Positions 15,468 through 24,156 of a stretch of DNA of 37,862 nucleotides are shown here, piece by piece. Below the pieces are notes generated by a model. The model did no database searches. It was not told the DNA's origin and saw only the letters and a list, made by a program, of their open reading frames with translations. Each line of letters opens with the position of its first letter. Within the stretch, counting starts at the first letter, position 1. The DNA lies in contig CAVYPM010000024.1 in assembly GCA_963770375.1 (NCBI GenBank), positions 1 through 37,862 of the forward strand. The letters are read 5' to 3'. The translations under genes were made by a program, and so were the position numbers. This DNA comes from DASVBE01 sp963770375 (GTDB lineage: Bacteria; Actinomycetota; Actinomycetes; Streptosporangiales; Streptosporangiaceae).

Positions 15468-16948
15468 CTACAGGGCCCAGGGCCAGGTGTGCACCGGCTC
15501 GTTGGTGTGCATGTGCTCGATGTAGCGCATGGTCATCTGGCGCAGCGCCTCGGGCCGGTCCGCACCGCTGGCCTCCAGCGCCGCGACGGTGGCGATCTGC
15601 CAGCCCGCGCCGGTCCGGCTGGTCAGGCAGCGCTGCTCGATGATGCCCAGCAGCCGGTCAGCCTGCTCGGTATCCACGCCCCAGGCGTGCAGCCCCTCTG
15701 CGGCCATCGGCAGCAGGCGGCGCAGCACCAGCTCGGCCACCGGCACCTCGCCCAGGCCCGGCCAGTACAGCTGGGCGTCCATCCCGTGCTGGGCCGCGGT
15801 GTGCAGGTTCTCCTCGGCGGTGGCGAACGACAGCTGGCTCCAGATCGGCCGCTGGGCCTCGGCCAGGGTGCGCACCAGGCCGTAGTAGAACGCCGCGTTG
15901 GCCATGGTGTCCGCGACCGACGGCCCGGCGGGCAGCACCCGGTTCTCCACCCGCAGGTGCGGCACGCCGTCCACGACCGCGTAGACCGGACGGTTCCACC
16001 GGTAGACGGTCCCGTTGTGCAGGCTCATCTCGGCCAGCAGCGGGACATGGCCGCCGTTCAGCACGGCCAGCGGGTCTTCCTCCTCGCAGATCGGCAGCAG
16101 CGCGGGGAAGTACCGCAGGTTCTCCTCGAACAGGTCGAACACCGAGGTGATCCACCGCTCGCCGAACCACACCCGGGGCCGCACGCCCTGCTGCTTGAGC
16201 TCGTCCGGGCGGGTGTCGGTGGCCTGCTCGAACAGCGTGATCCTGGTCTCGTGCCAGAGCTGCGTGGCCGAACAGGAACGGCGAGTTCGCGGCCAGCGCC
16301 ACCTGCACCCCGGCGATGGCCTGGGCCGCGTTCCAGTACCGGGCGAACGCGTCCGGGCTGGTCTGCACGTGCAGCTGCACGCTGGTGCAGGCGGCCTCGG
16401 GGGTGATGCTGTCGGCGTGGGTGAGCAGCTGCTCGGCGCCGTCGATGGCGATCCGCATGTCCTCGCCGCGGGCGGCGAAGATCTGCTCGTTGAGCACCCG
16501 GTAGCGCGCGTTGGCCGACAGCGTGCCCTCGTGCATCGCGTCCTTGCCCAGCGTGGGCAGGATGCCGATCATCACCAGGTGGCTGCCGATGTCCCTGGCC
16601 TTGGCGTCCCCGGCGTTCAGGCTGCCGCGGACCTCGGTCTCCAGCCCGGCGATCGAGTTGCCGGCCAGCTCCCGGGGCGGCACGTTGATCTCCAGGTTGA
16701 ACTGGCCCAGCTCGGTGGCCCAGGCCGGGTCCGCGATCGCCTCCAGCACGTCGGCGTTGCGCATGGACGGGCCGGCCCTGGTCATCGACCAGGTTCAGCT
16801 CGATTTCCAGCCCGACCTGAGCGGGGTCGGACTCGAACAGATGCTCGCGGAGCATCCGGGCGAATACGTCCAGCGACCGCCGTACCTTGTCCCGGTATTT
16901 CCGCCGGTCCTCACCGCTGATCGTGATCAGCTGAATGTCGCGACCCAT
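15468..16948 (-). CDS. Glutamate-cysteine ligase-like (GCS2/COG2170) enzyme, two frameshifts
   Basis: Carboxylate-amine ligase of the GCS2 fold, which couples an amino-acid gamma-carboxylate to an amine with ATP. The corrected length is about 492 aa. Visible features are VGLEIELNLVDDQGRP (catalytic glutamates), ATELGQFNLEINVPPREL, CTSVQLHVQTSPDAFARYWN, ANSPFLFG, RVWFGERWITSVFDLFEENL and a RVENRVLPAGPSVAD substrate loop. Two one-base insertions occur. Near 16787-16792 CGGCCCGTCC should be CGGCCGTCC, restoring GRPSMRNADVLEAI. Near 16265-16270 the sequence after LFGH shifts to LWHETRITLFEQATDTRP. Start ATG 16948 with GGAGG six bases upstream. It lies 52 bp downstream of the Fpg gene on the same strand. 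Whether it makes gamma-glutamylcysteine is doubtful, because COG2170 members also ligate other amines. Confidence 0.8.
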
Positions 16949-17000
16949 CTGGCCTCCGCTTCGCAGGGGTAGCGACTCCTTACCCCGCTACGCAGCTTCG

Positions 17001-17895
17001 TTACACAGTGGCACGCCCCGGGGCCCGCGCGCCAGCAGCGCGGCGCAGGGCCTGCTCGCGGGAGCACCACCAGGTGGTCCGGCCGCCGACCACGCCCTGG
17101 CGCATCGGGGCGCCGCAGCGCGGGCAGACGCCGCCACGCCGCCGGGCCGCGATGACCTCGCCGGTGTGCACCCCGCCGTTCGCCTCGGCGGACGCCAGTG
17201 CGGCCTGCAGCGACTGGTACAGCCGGCTCACCGCGGGCCGGGACAGGCTCCCGGCCGGCGCCTGCGGCGAGATCCTGGCCTGCCAGAGCGCCTCGTCCGC
17301 GAGCAGGTTGCCGACCCCGGCGATCTTGGACTGGTCGAGCAGCCGGGCCTTGACCGCGACCGTGCCCCGGCGGACCAGGTCGCGGAACTCGGCCTCGGTG
17401 ACGGTCCCGGCGTCGGGCCCGAGCGCGGCCAGGCCCGGGTTCAGCCGCACCCGGCTCAGGCGGCGCTTGTCGAACAGCACCAGGCTCCCGCCGTCGGCGA
17501 AGTCCAGCCGGAACCGGTCCCACTGCGCCCGGGCCGGCTGGGCGTCGCGGCGGAACGGCTCGCCGCCCCAGGCGGTCTCCAGACCGGGGGACTCCACCAC
17601 GATCCGCCCGGCCATGCCCAGGTGCAGGCCGAGGTCAGGCCCGTGCTCGGCGGAACCGTGCTCGGCGGAACCGTGCTCGCGCGGAGCCGTCCAGGCCCGA
17701 GGTCTCGCACCACATGGTCTTGCCGCGGCGGTGCGCGGCGATGAGCTGCCGGCCGAGCAGCGCGTCGCGGATCTGGCCGGGAGCATGCGGCCGGCAGACG
17801 TAGGAGTCGGTGTCGTCGACCGCCACGATCGTCCGGTGCAGGGCCCGCTCGGCGATCACCTTGCGGGCGGTTTCCACCTCGGGAAGCTCAGGCAC
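17001..17895 (-). CDS. Fpg/Nei-family DNA glycosylase, one frameshift
   Basis: Base-excision repair glycosylase/AP lyase, about 297 aa once one base is removed. The N-terminal catalytic proline and glutamate lie in MPELPEVETARKV, and the conserved lysine follows in HRRGKTMWCE. The H2TH segment is LDQSKIAGVGNLLADEALW. The zinc-finger region begins CPRCGAPMRQG and ends WWCSREQ, so the fourth cysteine is replaced by Glu. Between residues 64 and 80 the coding strand holds 15-nt tandem units (GAGCACGGTTCCGCC, two full copies plus a partial). The frame changes just before them, near 17685-17705. ATG start at 17895. The glutamate-cysteine-ligase-like gene follows 52 bp downstream. Fpg versus Nei specificity cannot be settled here. 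Confidence 0.82.
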
Positions 17896-17996
17896 GCGTC
17901 CGTTCTACCTGGTTCAGGGCCGCCGGCCGCAGGGCGGGCCCGGCGATCGCGGCCCGGCTGATCCGCGCGCGGGGCGGCGGCCCGCGCCACGGGAAG

Positions 17997-18037
17997 CGTA
18001 ATCCGAAAAATTCCGAAGGTATAGACTGAGTGTATAC
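17997..18037 (+). promoter_or_regulatory. PadR promoter region: repeated 14-mer and TATA inverted repeat
   Basis: CGTAATCCGAAAAA (17997-18010) is identical to the element before the aldehyde dehydrogenase. It is followed by an interrupted inverted repeat GTATA (18019-18023) / TATAC (18033-18037), within AGGTATAGACTGAGTG and TATACACCT. This lies about 20 bp before the PadR start, the usual place for a PadR autoregulatory operator. The overlap with -10-like TATA sequence fits repression. Confidence 0.45.
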
Positions 18038-18058
18038 ACCTGGGTTATGGTGAGCTCT

Positions 18059-18583
18059 ATGAGCGTTCCGCTGACCCTCCTCGGCCTGCTCGAGCGTGAG
18101 CCCAGCCACGGGTACGACCTCAAACGGGACTACGACCTCTACTTCGGGCGGTCGCGGCCGCTGCCCTTCGGGCAGGTGTACGCGACGCTGGCCCGGCTGG
18201 CCAGGGACGGGAAGGTGGTCACCGCCGGGGCGGAGCCCGGCGAGGGCCCGGACCGCAAGCGGTACGTGATCACGGAGGCCGGCGTCTCGGAGTTCGGCAC
18301 CTGGCTCGCCGAGCCGGCCGCGCCGGAGCCGCACCTGCAGACCATCCTGTTCGCCAAGGTCGTGCTGGCCCTGATGCTGGGCAAGCCGGCCGGGGAGTAC
18401 CTGGACGCGCAGCGGGCCGCGCACCTGGCCCGGATGCGCGAGCTGACCGAGCTCAAGCAGCGCGGCGGCCTGGTCGACACGCTGCTGGCCGACCACGGCC
18501 TGTTCCACCTGGAGGCGGATCTGCGCTGGCTGGACCTGACCGTGGCCCGGCTCGGCGCGCTGGCCCGTGAGGTCCAGCGGTGA
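18059..18583 (+). CDS. PadR-family transcriptional regulator
   Basis: 174-aa winged-helix repressor. The signature is at the N-terminus: LTLLGLLEREPSHGYDLKRD, then the recognition region LPFGQVYATLARLARDGKVV and wing DRKRYVITEAGVSEFGTWL. A helical C-terminal dimerisation domain follows (residues about 95-174). The ATG at 18059 is preferred over 18047 because GGTGAG lies five bases before it. Its stop overlaps the downstream ABC ATPase gene, so it is the first gene of a PadR-ABC-FtsX operon and probably controls it. Such regulators usually respond to small molecules or cell-envelope stress; the ligand is unknown. Confidence 0.9.
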   Translation: MSVPLTLLGLLEREPSHGYDLKRDYDLYFGRSRPLPFGQVYATLARLARDGKVVTAGAEPGEGPDRKRYVITEAGVSEFGTWLAEPAAPEPHLQTILFAKVVLALMLGKPAGEYLDAQRAAHLARMRELTELKQRGGLVDTLLADHGLFHLEADLRWLDLTVARLGALAREVQR

Positions 18584-19295
18584 GCGGCGGGGCGGCCGGG
18601 CCGGCGCGGGCGGCAGCCTGATCGAGGCCAGGGATCTGGAGCTGTCCTTCGGGGCGACCCCGGCGCTGCGCGGGGCCAGCCTGGCCGCGGACGCGGGCGA
18701 GATGCTCGCCGTGATGGGCCCGAGCGGGTCCGGCAAGTCCACGCTGCTGCACTGCCTGGCCGGCATCCTGCAGCCGTCGGCCGGCGAGGTCTGGTTCGGC
18801 GGCCGCCGGATCGACACGCTGGGCGAGACCGAGCGCAGCGCGCTGCGCCGGGACCGGTTCGGTTTCGTGTTCCAGTCCGGCCAGCTCGTGCCCGAGCTGT
18901 CCGCGGTGGAGAACGTCGCGCTGCCGCTGCTGCTCGGCGGCATGAGACGGGCCAGCGCGCTGGCCCAGGCCCGGCCCTGGTTCGGCCGGCTCGGCCTGGA
19001 CGGCCTGGAGGGCCGCCGGTCCGGGGAGCTGTCCGGCGGCCAGGCCCAGCGGGTCGCGCTGGCCCGCGGCCTCATCACCCGGCCGGACGTGCTGTTCGCC
19101 GACGAGCCGACCGGGTCGCTGGACTCGCTCACCGGCGAGCAGGTGATGGGCCTGCTCACCGCGGCCGCCAGGGATCAGGGCAGCACGGTGATCCTGGTGA
19201 CGCACGAGCCGCGGGTGGCGGCCTACGCCCGCCGGGAGGTCATCGTCCGGGACGGCCGGGTCAGCTCGCTGACGGCAGGCCGGGTCGGCCCGTGA
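18567..19295 (+). CDS. ABC transporter ATP-binding protein (MacB/LolD type)
   Basis: 242-aa ATPase that powers the adjacent FtsX-like permease. Motifs are Walker A GPSGSGKST (51-59), Q-loop VFQSGQL (Q103), signature LSGGQ (155-159), Walker B VLFADE (E180), D-loop SLDS and switch histidine H213 in VTHE. The insertion LLLGGMRR is typical of the MacB/LolD group. The start is uncertain: GTG 18567 keeps the frame but overlaps PadR by 17 bp, while the common GTGA overlap at 18580 is out of frame and would need a one-base deletion in the read. It is translationally coupled on both sides. Probable role: export or envelope-lipid/peptide handling. Confidence 0.88.
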   Translation: MRSSGERRGGRAGAGGSLIEARDLELSFGATPALRGASLAADAGEMLAVMGPSGSGKSTLLHCLAGILQPSAGEVWFGGRRIDTLGETERSALRRDRFGFVFQSGQLVPELSAVENVALPLLLGGMRRASALAQARPWFGRLGLDGLEGRRSGELSGGQAQRVALARGLITRPDVLFADEPTGSLDSLTGEQVMGLLTAAARDQGSTVILVTHEPRVAAYARREVIVRDGRVSSLTAGRVGP

Positions 19296-19343
19296 TCCGG
19301 CTGGGCCCCATGATCCGGCTGGGCCCATGATCCGGCTGGGACT
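19292..19343 (+). repeat. Triplicated start region of the permease gene
   Basis: The unit RTGATCCGGCTGGG occurs three times in a row, at 19292, 19310 and 19327 (spacings of 18 and 17 bp). The first GTG overlaps the ATPase stop (GTGA), the second ATG is in frame with it, and the third ATG is the start that opens the long permease frame. Reading from the first copy ends at a TGA overlapping the third ATG. One missing C would put all three in one frame. Confidence 0.7.
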
Positions 19344-21669
19344 GCGGCTGGCGGTCAGCGGCGGCCGGGAGGCCGCGACCCGGCTGATCCTCATCGCCCT
19401 CGCGGTCACCGCCGGCTCCGCCCTGCTGCTGGTCACGCTGGCCGGGCTGAACGCGGTGAACGCGCAGAACGCCAGGTACGGCTGGCTCGCCACGGGCACA
19501 GGCACGAGCACGGTCACGGGCACGGGCGCCGGGACCGCCGCGGACGGTGCCAAGGCGCACGGCCATGACCGGCTGTGGTGGCGGCTGACCGCGGACTTCT
19601 ACCGCGGGCAGCTCATCGGCCGGGTGGACGTCGCGGCCACCGGGCCCCGGTCACCCGTACCGCCGGGCCTGCCCGCCCTGCCCGGCCCCGGGCAGTACTA
19701 CGCGTCGCCTGCGCTGGCCGCCCTCCTCCGCTCGGCGCCGCCGGGGCAGCTGCGCGACAGGTATCCCGGCCACCAGATCGGCCTGATCGGCCCGGCCGCG
19801 CTGCCGTCGCCGGACTCGCTGGTCATCGTCACCGGCTACCGGCCCGGGCAGCTGGCCGCCCAGCCGGGCGCCACAGCCGTGACCGCGATCCAGACCACCT
19901 CACCGAGCAGCTGCAACGGCGCGAACTGCGCCGTGGTCGGCGGCCTCAACGCGGCCGCGATCGACCTCATCCTGTCCACGATCGCGCTGGGCCTGCTGTT
20001 CCCGGTGCTGATGTTCATCGGCACCGCCACCCGGCTGTCCGCCGCCCGCCGGGAACAGCGGTTCGCCGCCATGCGGCTGACCGGGGCGACGCCCCGGCAG
20101 ATCAGCGTGCTCGCCGCCACCGAGTCGGTGGCCGCGGCCGCGGCCGGCACTGTGGCCGGGTTCGGCGTGTTCTACGCGATCCGCCCGGTCGTGGCCGCGT
20201 TCCCGTTCACCGGCGCGGCGTTCTTCACGGGCGACCTGTCGCTCAGTGCTCCGGCCATCGCGGCCGTGGCGCTTGGCGTACCGCTGGCCGCGGCAGTGGC
20301 CAGCCTGACCGCGCTGCGCCGGGTCCGGATCTCACCGCTGGGCGCCAGCCGCCGGACCCGGCCGCCCGCCCCGCGGGCCTGGCGGCTGATCCCGCTTGCG
20401 GCCGGCCTCGCCGAGCTGGCGTTCTTCGCGATCACCGGCGGGCTGCCGCAGTGGCACCGCGCGCCCGGGATGACCGGGATGACCACGACCGGCCAGTTGC
20501 AGGCCTTCCTGCCCGGCTTCGCGCTGGTCCTGGCCGGCCTGGTGATCGCCGGACCGTGGCTGACCATGACCGGGGCGCGGCTGCTGGCCCGGCGGGCCCG
20601 CCGGCCCGCCGCGCTGATCGCCGCCCGCCGCCTGGCCGACAATCCGCGGGCCGGGTTCCGCGCGGTCAGCGGGCTGATCCTGACCTTGTTCGTCACCACC
20701 GTCACGCTCGGCGTGATCACCACGATCGCGGCCAACCGCGGCGCCCACGCCGGCGCGGCAGCCCGCAGCACGCTGGTCGCGCAGCTCGTCGGGGCCCAGC
20801 AGCCCGGCGTGCCGACAACACCGCTGGCGCCGCCGGGTCCCGCGCAGCTGGACCGGCTGCGCGGCACGCCCGGCGTGCGCGGCGTGCTGCTGGTCCGCAG
20901 TGACCCCGGCGGCCAGGTGCAGGTGCCCGGGGGCGGCGGCGCCATCCCGGCCGGCCTGGTGTCCTGCGCCCAGCTGGCCGGCGTCCCCGGCGCGGGCCGC
21001 TGCCCGGCCGGGGCGACGGCCGCGGTGATCCCCGAGCAGATCATCGGCCCGGCCGGGCATAACAGCCAGTCCCAGGTGGGCCACGTCTGGCCGGCCGCGG
21101 CGATCACCGCCCGCCAGCTGGGCCAGCGGGGCGTGGTGTCAGCCGCGGTGGCCACCGACGGCACCGGCCCGGCCCTCGAGCGGGCCAGGACCGCACTGGA
21201 ACGGGCCCTGCCCGGCCTGGCCGCCGCGTCTACCCCCGCCGAGGAATCCCAGCTGGCCGGATTCGCCCAGCAGACCAGCGAGGAGCAGAAGCTGGCCGAC
21301 GTGATCATCATCGCCAGCCTGGTCATCGCGGGCTGCACGATGGCCACCAGCGTGGCCGCCGGGCTGACCGAGCGGCAGCGGCCGTTCAGCCTGCTCCGGC
21401 TGACCGGGGTGCCGGTCAGCACGCTGCGCGCCGTCGTCGGCCTGGAGAGCGCGGTGCCGCTGCTGATCGTCGCGGCGGTGGCCACCGGGGCCGGGTTCCT
21501 GGCCGCCCAGCTGTACCTGGTGACCCAGCTGGGATACACGCTCGCGCCGCCCACGTCTGCGTACTACCTGATCGTGGCCGGCGGGCTGACCGCGGCGCTG
21601 GCCGTGATCGGGTCGGCCCTGCCGCTGCTGCGGAAGATCACCGGCCCGGAGATGGCGCGGAACGAGTGA
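19327..21669 (+). CDS. FtsX-like ABC transporter permease
   Basis: 780-aa membrane protein with a duplicated FtsX-like layout. An N-terminal helix (LILIALAVTAGSALLLVTLA) is followed by an extracellular region (about 50-210) and three helices around LILSTIALGLLFPVLMFIGT, with the coupling motif ARREQRFAAMRLTGATPRQI. Further helices and a second large external domain (about 470-660) precede the C-terminal FtsX unit, with VAAGLTERQRPFSLLRLTGV and two final helices. This layout is typical of MacB-type systems that act on envelope substrates or antimicrobial peptides rather than import nutrients. It partners the preceding ATPase under PadR control. The start lies in a triplicated sequence and could be 19292, 19310 or 19327; 19327 is the only one in frame. 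Confidence 0.87.
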   Translation: MIRLGLRLAVSGGREAATRLILIALAVTAGSALLLVTLAGLNAVNAQNARYGWLATGTGTSTVTGTGAGTAADGAKAHGHDRLWWRLTADFYRGQLIGRVDVAATGPRSPVPPGLPALPGPGQYYASPALAALLRSAPPGQLRDRYPGHQIGLIGPAALPSPDSLVIVTGYRPGQLAAQPGATAVTAIQTTSPSSCNGANCAVVGGLNAAAIDLILSTIALGLLFPVLMFIGTATRLSAARREQRFAAMRLTGATPRQISVLAATESVAAAAAGTVAGFGVFYAIRPVVAAFPFTGAAFFTGDLSLSAPAIAAVALGVPLAAAVASLTALRRVRISPLGASRRTRPPAPRAWRLIPLAAGLAELAFFAITGGLPQWHRAPGMTGMTTTGQLQAFLPGFALVLAGLVIAGPWLTMTGARLLARRARRPAALIAARRLADNPRAGFRAVSGLILTLFVTTVTLGVITTIAANRGAHAGAAARSTLVAQLVGAQQPGVPTTPLAPPGPAQLDRLRGTPGVRGVLLVRSDPGGQVQVPGGGGAIPAGLVSCAQLAGVPGAGRCPAGATAAVIPEQIIGPAGHNSQSQVGHVWPAAAITARQLGQRGVVSAAVATDGTGPALERARTALERALPGLAAASTPAEESQLAGFAQQTSEEQKLADVIIIASLVIAGCTMATSVAAGLTERQRPFSLLRLTGVPVSTLRAVVGLESAVPLLIVAAVATGAGFLAAQLYLVTQLGYTLAPPTSAYYLIVAGGLTAALAVIGSALPLLRKITGPEMARNE

Positions 21670-21678
21670 CGGGCCCGG

Positions 21679-21990
21679 TCAGTCCCTGGCGTCGGCCAGT
21701 TCGGCGATGACCATCGCGTGGCAGGGCAGCGGCGCGCACCAGCAGCCGAGCCGGCGGCCGCGCAGGCCGGGCAGCATCGCCAGCAGGTCCGGCCGGCCCA
21801 GCAGGTACTCGCGGTACTTCGCCACCACCTCCTCCCGGCTGCCGTCCGGGCCCGGCCGGAACGGGCTGGCCAGCGGCGAGGCGGCCAGGTGCCAGCCGCC
21901 CCGGTGCAGGGCCCGGCCCACGTACACGACGTCGGAGAAGCCCGGGTCGTCGCGGTGACCCTTGAGGTTGACCACGGTCGTTGCCGCCAT
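21679..21990 (-). CDS. DUF4326-domain protein
   Basis: 103-aa protein with the DUF4326 pattern: an N-terminal TTVVNLKGH strand, VVYVGRALHRGGWHLAASPL then ASPFRPG, EEVVAKYREYLLGRP, and a C-terminal cysteine/histidine cluster LGCWCAPLPCHAMVI that may bind metal. Function is unknown. The ATG at 21990 lies 11 bp after the stop of the upstream unknown gene, so these minus-strand genes are probably co-transcribed. It ends 9 bp from the convergent permease stop. Confidence 0.85.
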   Translation of the reverse strand: MAATTVVNLKGHRDDPGFSDVVYVGRALHRGGWHLAASPLASPFRPGPDGSREEVVAKYREYLLGRPDLLAMLPGLRGRRLGCWCAPLPCHAMVIAELADARD

Positions 21991-22000
21991 GCGGCTATTT

Positions 22001-22477
22001 CTACCCGCCCGGCCCGGCCGCGCCGCCGGGGCCGCCGTACTCGCCCGGTGACACGCGGCGCCGGAAGGCGTACACCGCGCAGCCTTCGCAGAAGCGCTGC
22101 ATCACCCGGACGTTGTTCCTGAACGACGCCGGCTGCCACTTCACCTTGCGGCCGTCGGTGAGCTCCACGTCCACCCAGATGTGCAGGGTGGCGTGCGCGG
22201 CGGTGTGCGGGCTGGTGTGCGAGCTGCCCGCCGTGGCCGTGGCCCTGGCGCGCAGCTTCGCCTCCGCCACCAGGCCGAAGGGGAGGATTGCTAACGAGAC
22301 TTTGTCGCTGACGTACTCAACCGCGGCCTCGGGGGTGATGACCAGCATCGGGTCCGGGTGGCCCGAGGTGCCGCGGAAGAACGCGCCCACCACGCCCCGC
22401 CGCTTGGTGAACACATGCCAGTCCGGCGGGGCCACGCCGCGGCGGGCCAGGTCGATGACGTCCTGCGGGCTGGTCAT
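22001..22477 (-). CDS. Conserved hypothetical protein
   Basis: 158-aa protein not assigned to a named family. It starts MTSPQDVIDLARRGVAPPDW with AAGGAGG just before the ATG at 22477. The middle is an alpha/beta section (HVFTKRRGVVGAFFRGTSG, MLVITPEAAVEYVSDK). The end has TLHIWVDVELTDGRKVKWQP, a CEGC pair and a Gly/Pro-rich tail. No signal peptide or membrane helix. It sits between a GNAT gene (32 bp upstream) and DUF4326 (10 bp downstream) on the same strand. Confidence 0.72.
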   Translation of the reverse strand: MTSPQDVIDLARRGVAPPDWHVFTKRRGVVGAFFRGTSGHPDPMLVITPEAAVEYVSDKVSLAILPFGLVAEAKLRARATATAGSSHTSPHTAAHATLHIWVDVELTDGRKVKWQPASFRNNVRVMQRFCEGCAVYAFRRRVSPGEYGGPGGAAGPGG

Positions 22478-22509
22478 GGTCCTCCTTCTGCTGGCCGGCG
22501 GGCCGCCGG

Positions 22510-23359
22510 TCAGGGGGTGAAGCCGAGCATGATGCGATCGGCCACCGGCTGGTAGCCCAGGCGCGGGTACAGCGCGTTGCTGGCCTCGACTGGCCAGGTC
22601 GGTGAACAGCACGACTCCGTCGGCGCCGGCGTCCAGCACGGCCCGGGTCACCGCGCTGGTGACCGCCGCCGCGTAGCCGTGCCGGCGCTGGCCCGGCGGG
22701 GTGTAGACGGGCCCGATCCTGGTCACCCCGGCGGCCGGGCGCTTGAACCCGGCCACCGACACCGGGACGCCGTCCGCTTCCCACACGGTCAGCCCGCCGT
22801 AGCTGAGCTCGTCGTCGACCTCGCCAGGCTGCGGCCCGGGCGAGTCGCCGGTCTCCGCAGCGAACGCTGCCATCCAGGAGATGAGCAGGTCCCGGCAGGC
22901 CGCGGTCGCCACCCGGGCCGCGCCGTCAGGGCGGGGGTCCAGCGGGGTCAGCGTGCCCAGCCGGTACAGCCGCGACCGGCGGATGACCCGGAAGCCGGCC
23001 CCGGTCAGCTCCGCCCAGGCGGCGGCGAACCGGGCCGAGTCGAGCTGCTCCCCGTTGACCCCGCCCGGGTCGCGGCCCCGCGCGAGCAGGCCCCGGGCCA
23101 GCGGCGGTGCGGCGCCGGCCGGCAGCGGGGTGACCAGCATGGGGTAGGGCGGGGTATGCAGCGCCGCGGCGGTCACCGGCCCGTCCCGGGGCCGCCACCA
23201 GCCGAACAGCGGGCCCGGCGAGCCGAACGCGGCGAGGCCCCGGACCTGCATCTGCTCCACGGCGGCCAGCTCGATGGTGTGCTGCACCGGGTCGGAGCGG
23301 AGGAACCCGCCGGCCGCGGCGAGGTACTCGCCCAGGTCCCCGGTCAGCGTCCAGGCCAT
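22510..23359 (-). CDS. GNAT-family N-acetyltransferase, one frameshift
   Basis: Acetyl-CoA-dependent acyltransferase of about 282 aa after correction. The N-terminal half is a degenerate GNAT-like domain (AVEQMQVRGLAAFGSPGPLF). The C-terminal half has the acetyl-CoA site RIGPVYTPPGQRRHGYAAAV followed by ADGVVLFTDLAS. One extra base near 22590 (CCAGTCGAGG to CCAGCGAGG) then restores the usual ending NALYPRLGYQPVADRIMLGF and a stop at 22510. Start ATG 23359 with AAAGGA six bases upstream. The acyl acceptor is unknown. It heads a tight group with the downstream unknown gene and DUF4326. Confidence 0.83.
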
Positions 23360-23442
23360 AGTCAATCCTTTCGGATCTGGCCTGTATTGCCCACCGGGTT
23401 TCCGCCGTGCCGCCGGGGCGCCGGGGGCGGCTGCGGCGCCGG

Positions 23443-24096
23443 TCAGCCGGCGGGTGCGGCCAGCCGCCGGGACAGGCCCGCCTTGACCGCGGGCCACTCG
23501 CCGATCAGCACGCTGAACACGACCGAGTCGCGGAACGTGCCGTCCTCCCGCTTGATGTGCCGCCGCAGCACGCCCTCGCGCTGCGCGCCCAGCTTGGCGA
23601 TCGCCGCCTGGGACCTGGTGTTCAGCGTGTCGGTCTGGATCTTCACCCGGCCGTAGCCGCAGTCCTCGAAGCAGTGCGCCAGCAGCAGCAGCTTCGCCTC
23701 GGGGTTGACCTGGGTGCCCCACCAGCGCGAGCCGTACAGGGTGTTGCCCAGGTGGATGCCCTCGTTGGCGAGGTCGGCCTCCAGCAGCGAGGATGTGCCG
23801 ACCAGGGTGCCCGCCGGGCCCAGTTCGGAGTCGGCGATCAGCCGGATCGCGTAGGCGAACCGGCCGCCCCCGCCCCGGCCGTCGGCCTGGCCCTGGCCCA
23901 CCAGGAACCGGGTCCTGACCAGCGCCGCCGAGTCCTGCGCCGAGACCGGGCGGCGGTGCATCACATAGCCCTGCTCATAAACTCTCGGGTCGCTGAGCAG
24001 CGGGTACATCTCGTCGATGTCTGCCTCGCCGAGCAGGGCGAGCCGGACCCAGGTCCCGGTCAGCGGCTCACCGGTCGGCAGCCTCGTGGCCTGCAC
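23443..24096 (-). CDS. RimJ/RimL-type GNAT acetyltransferase
   Basis: 217-aa acetyltransferase resembling those that modify protein N-termini or small amines. Features are GTWVRLALLGEADIDEMYPL near the start, GTLVGTSSLLEADLANEGIHLG, the WWGTQVNPEAKLLLLAHCFE motif around the acetyl-CoA site, and the typical NTRSQAAIAKLGAQREGVLR followed by RHIKREDGTFRDSVVFS. The GTG at 24096 is chosen over the ATG at 24150, because that codon would leave only seven bases before the divergent gene start at 24157. No strong ribosome site is visible. The second GNAT gene begins 83 bp downstream. Confidence 0.85.
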   Translation of the reverse strand: MQATRLPTGEPLTGTWVRLALLGEADIDEMYPLLSDPRVYEQGYVMHRRPVSAQDSAALVRTRFLVGQGQADGRGGGGRFAYAIRLIADSELGPAGTLVGTSSLLEADLANEGIHLGNTLYGSRWWGTQVNPEAKLLLLAHCFEDCGYGRVKIQTDTLNTRSQAAIAKLGAQREGVLRRHIKREDGTFRDSVVFSVLIGEWPAVKAGLSRRLAAPAG

Positions 24097-24156
24097 GGGG
24101 CCAGCGTAGCCAGCGCCACGGCCGGCCGGCAAGGGATAACCAGTCATCATGGCGGG

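Noticed and set aside
18580..18620. GTGA overlap start for the ABC ATPase
   Set aside because: This frame ends after 13 codons; using it requires a deleted base, whereas nearly all other errors in the window are insertions. GTG 18567 was kept with a caution.
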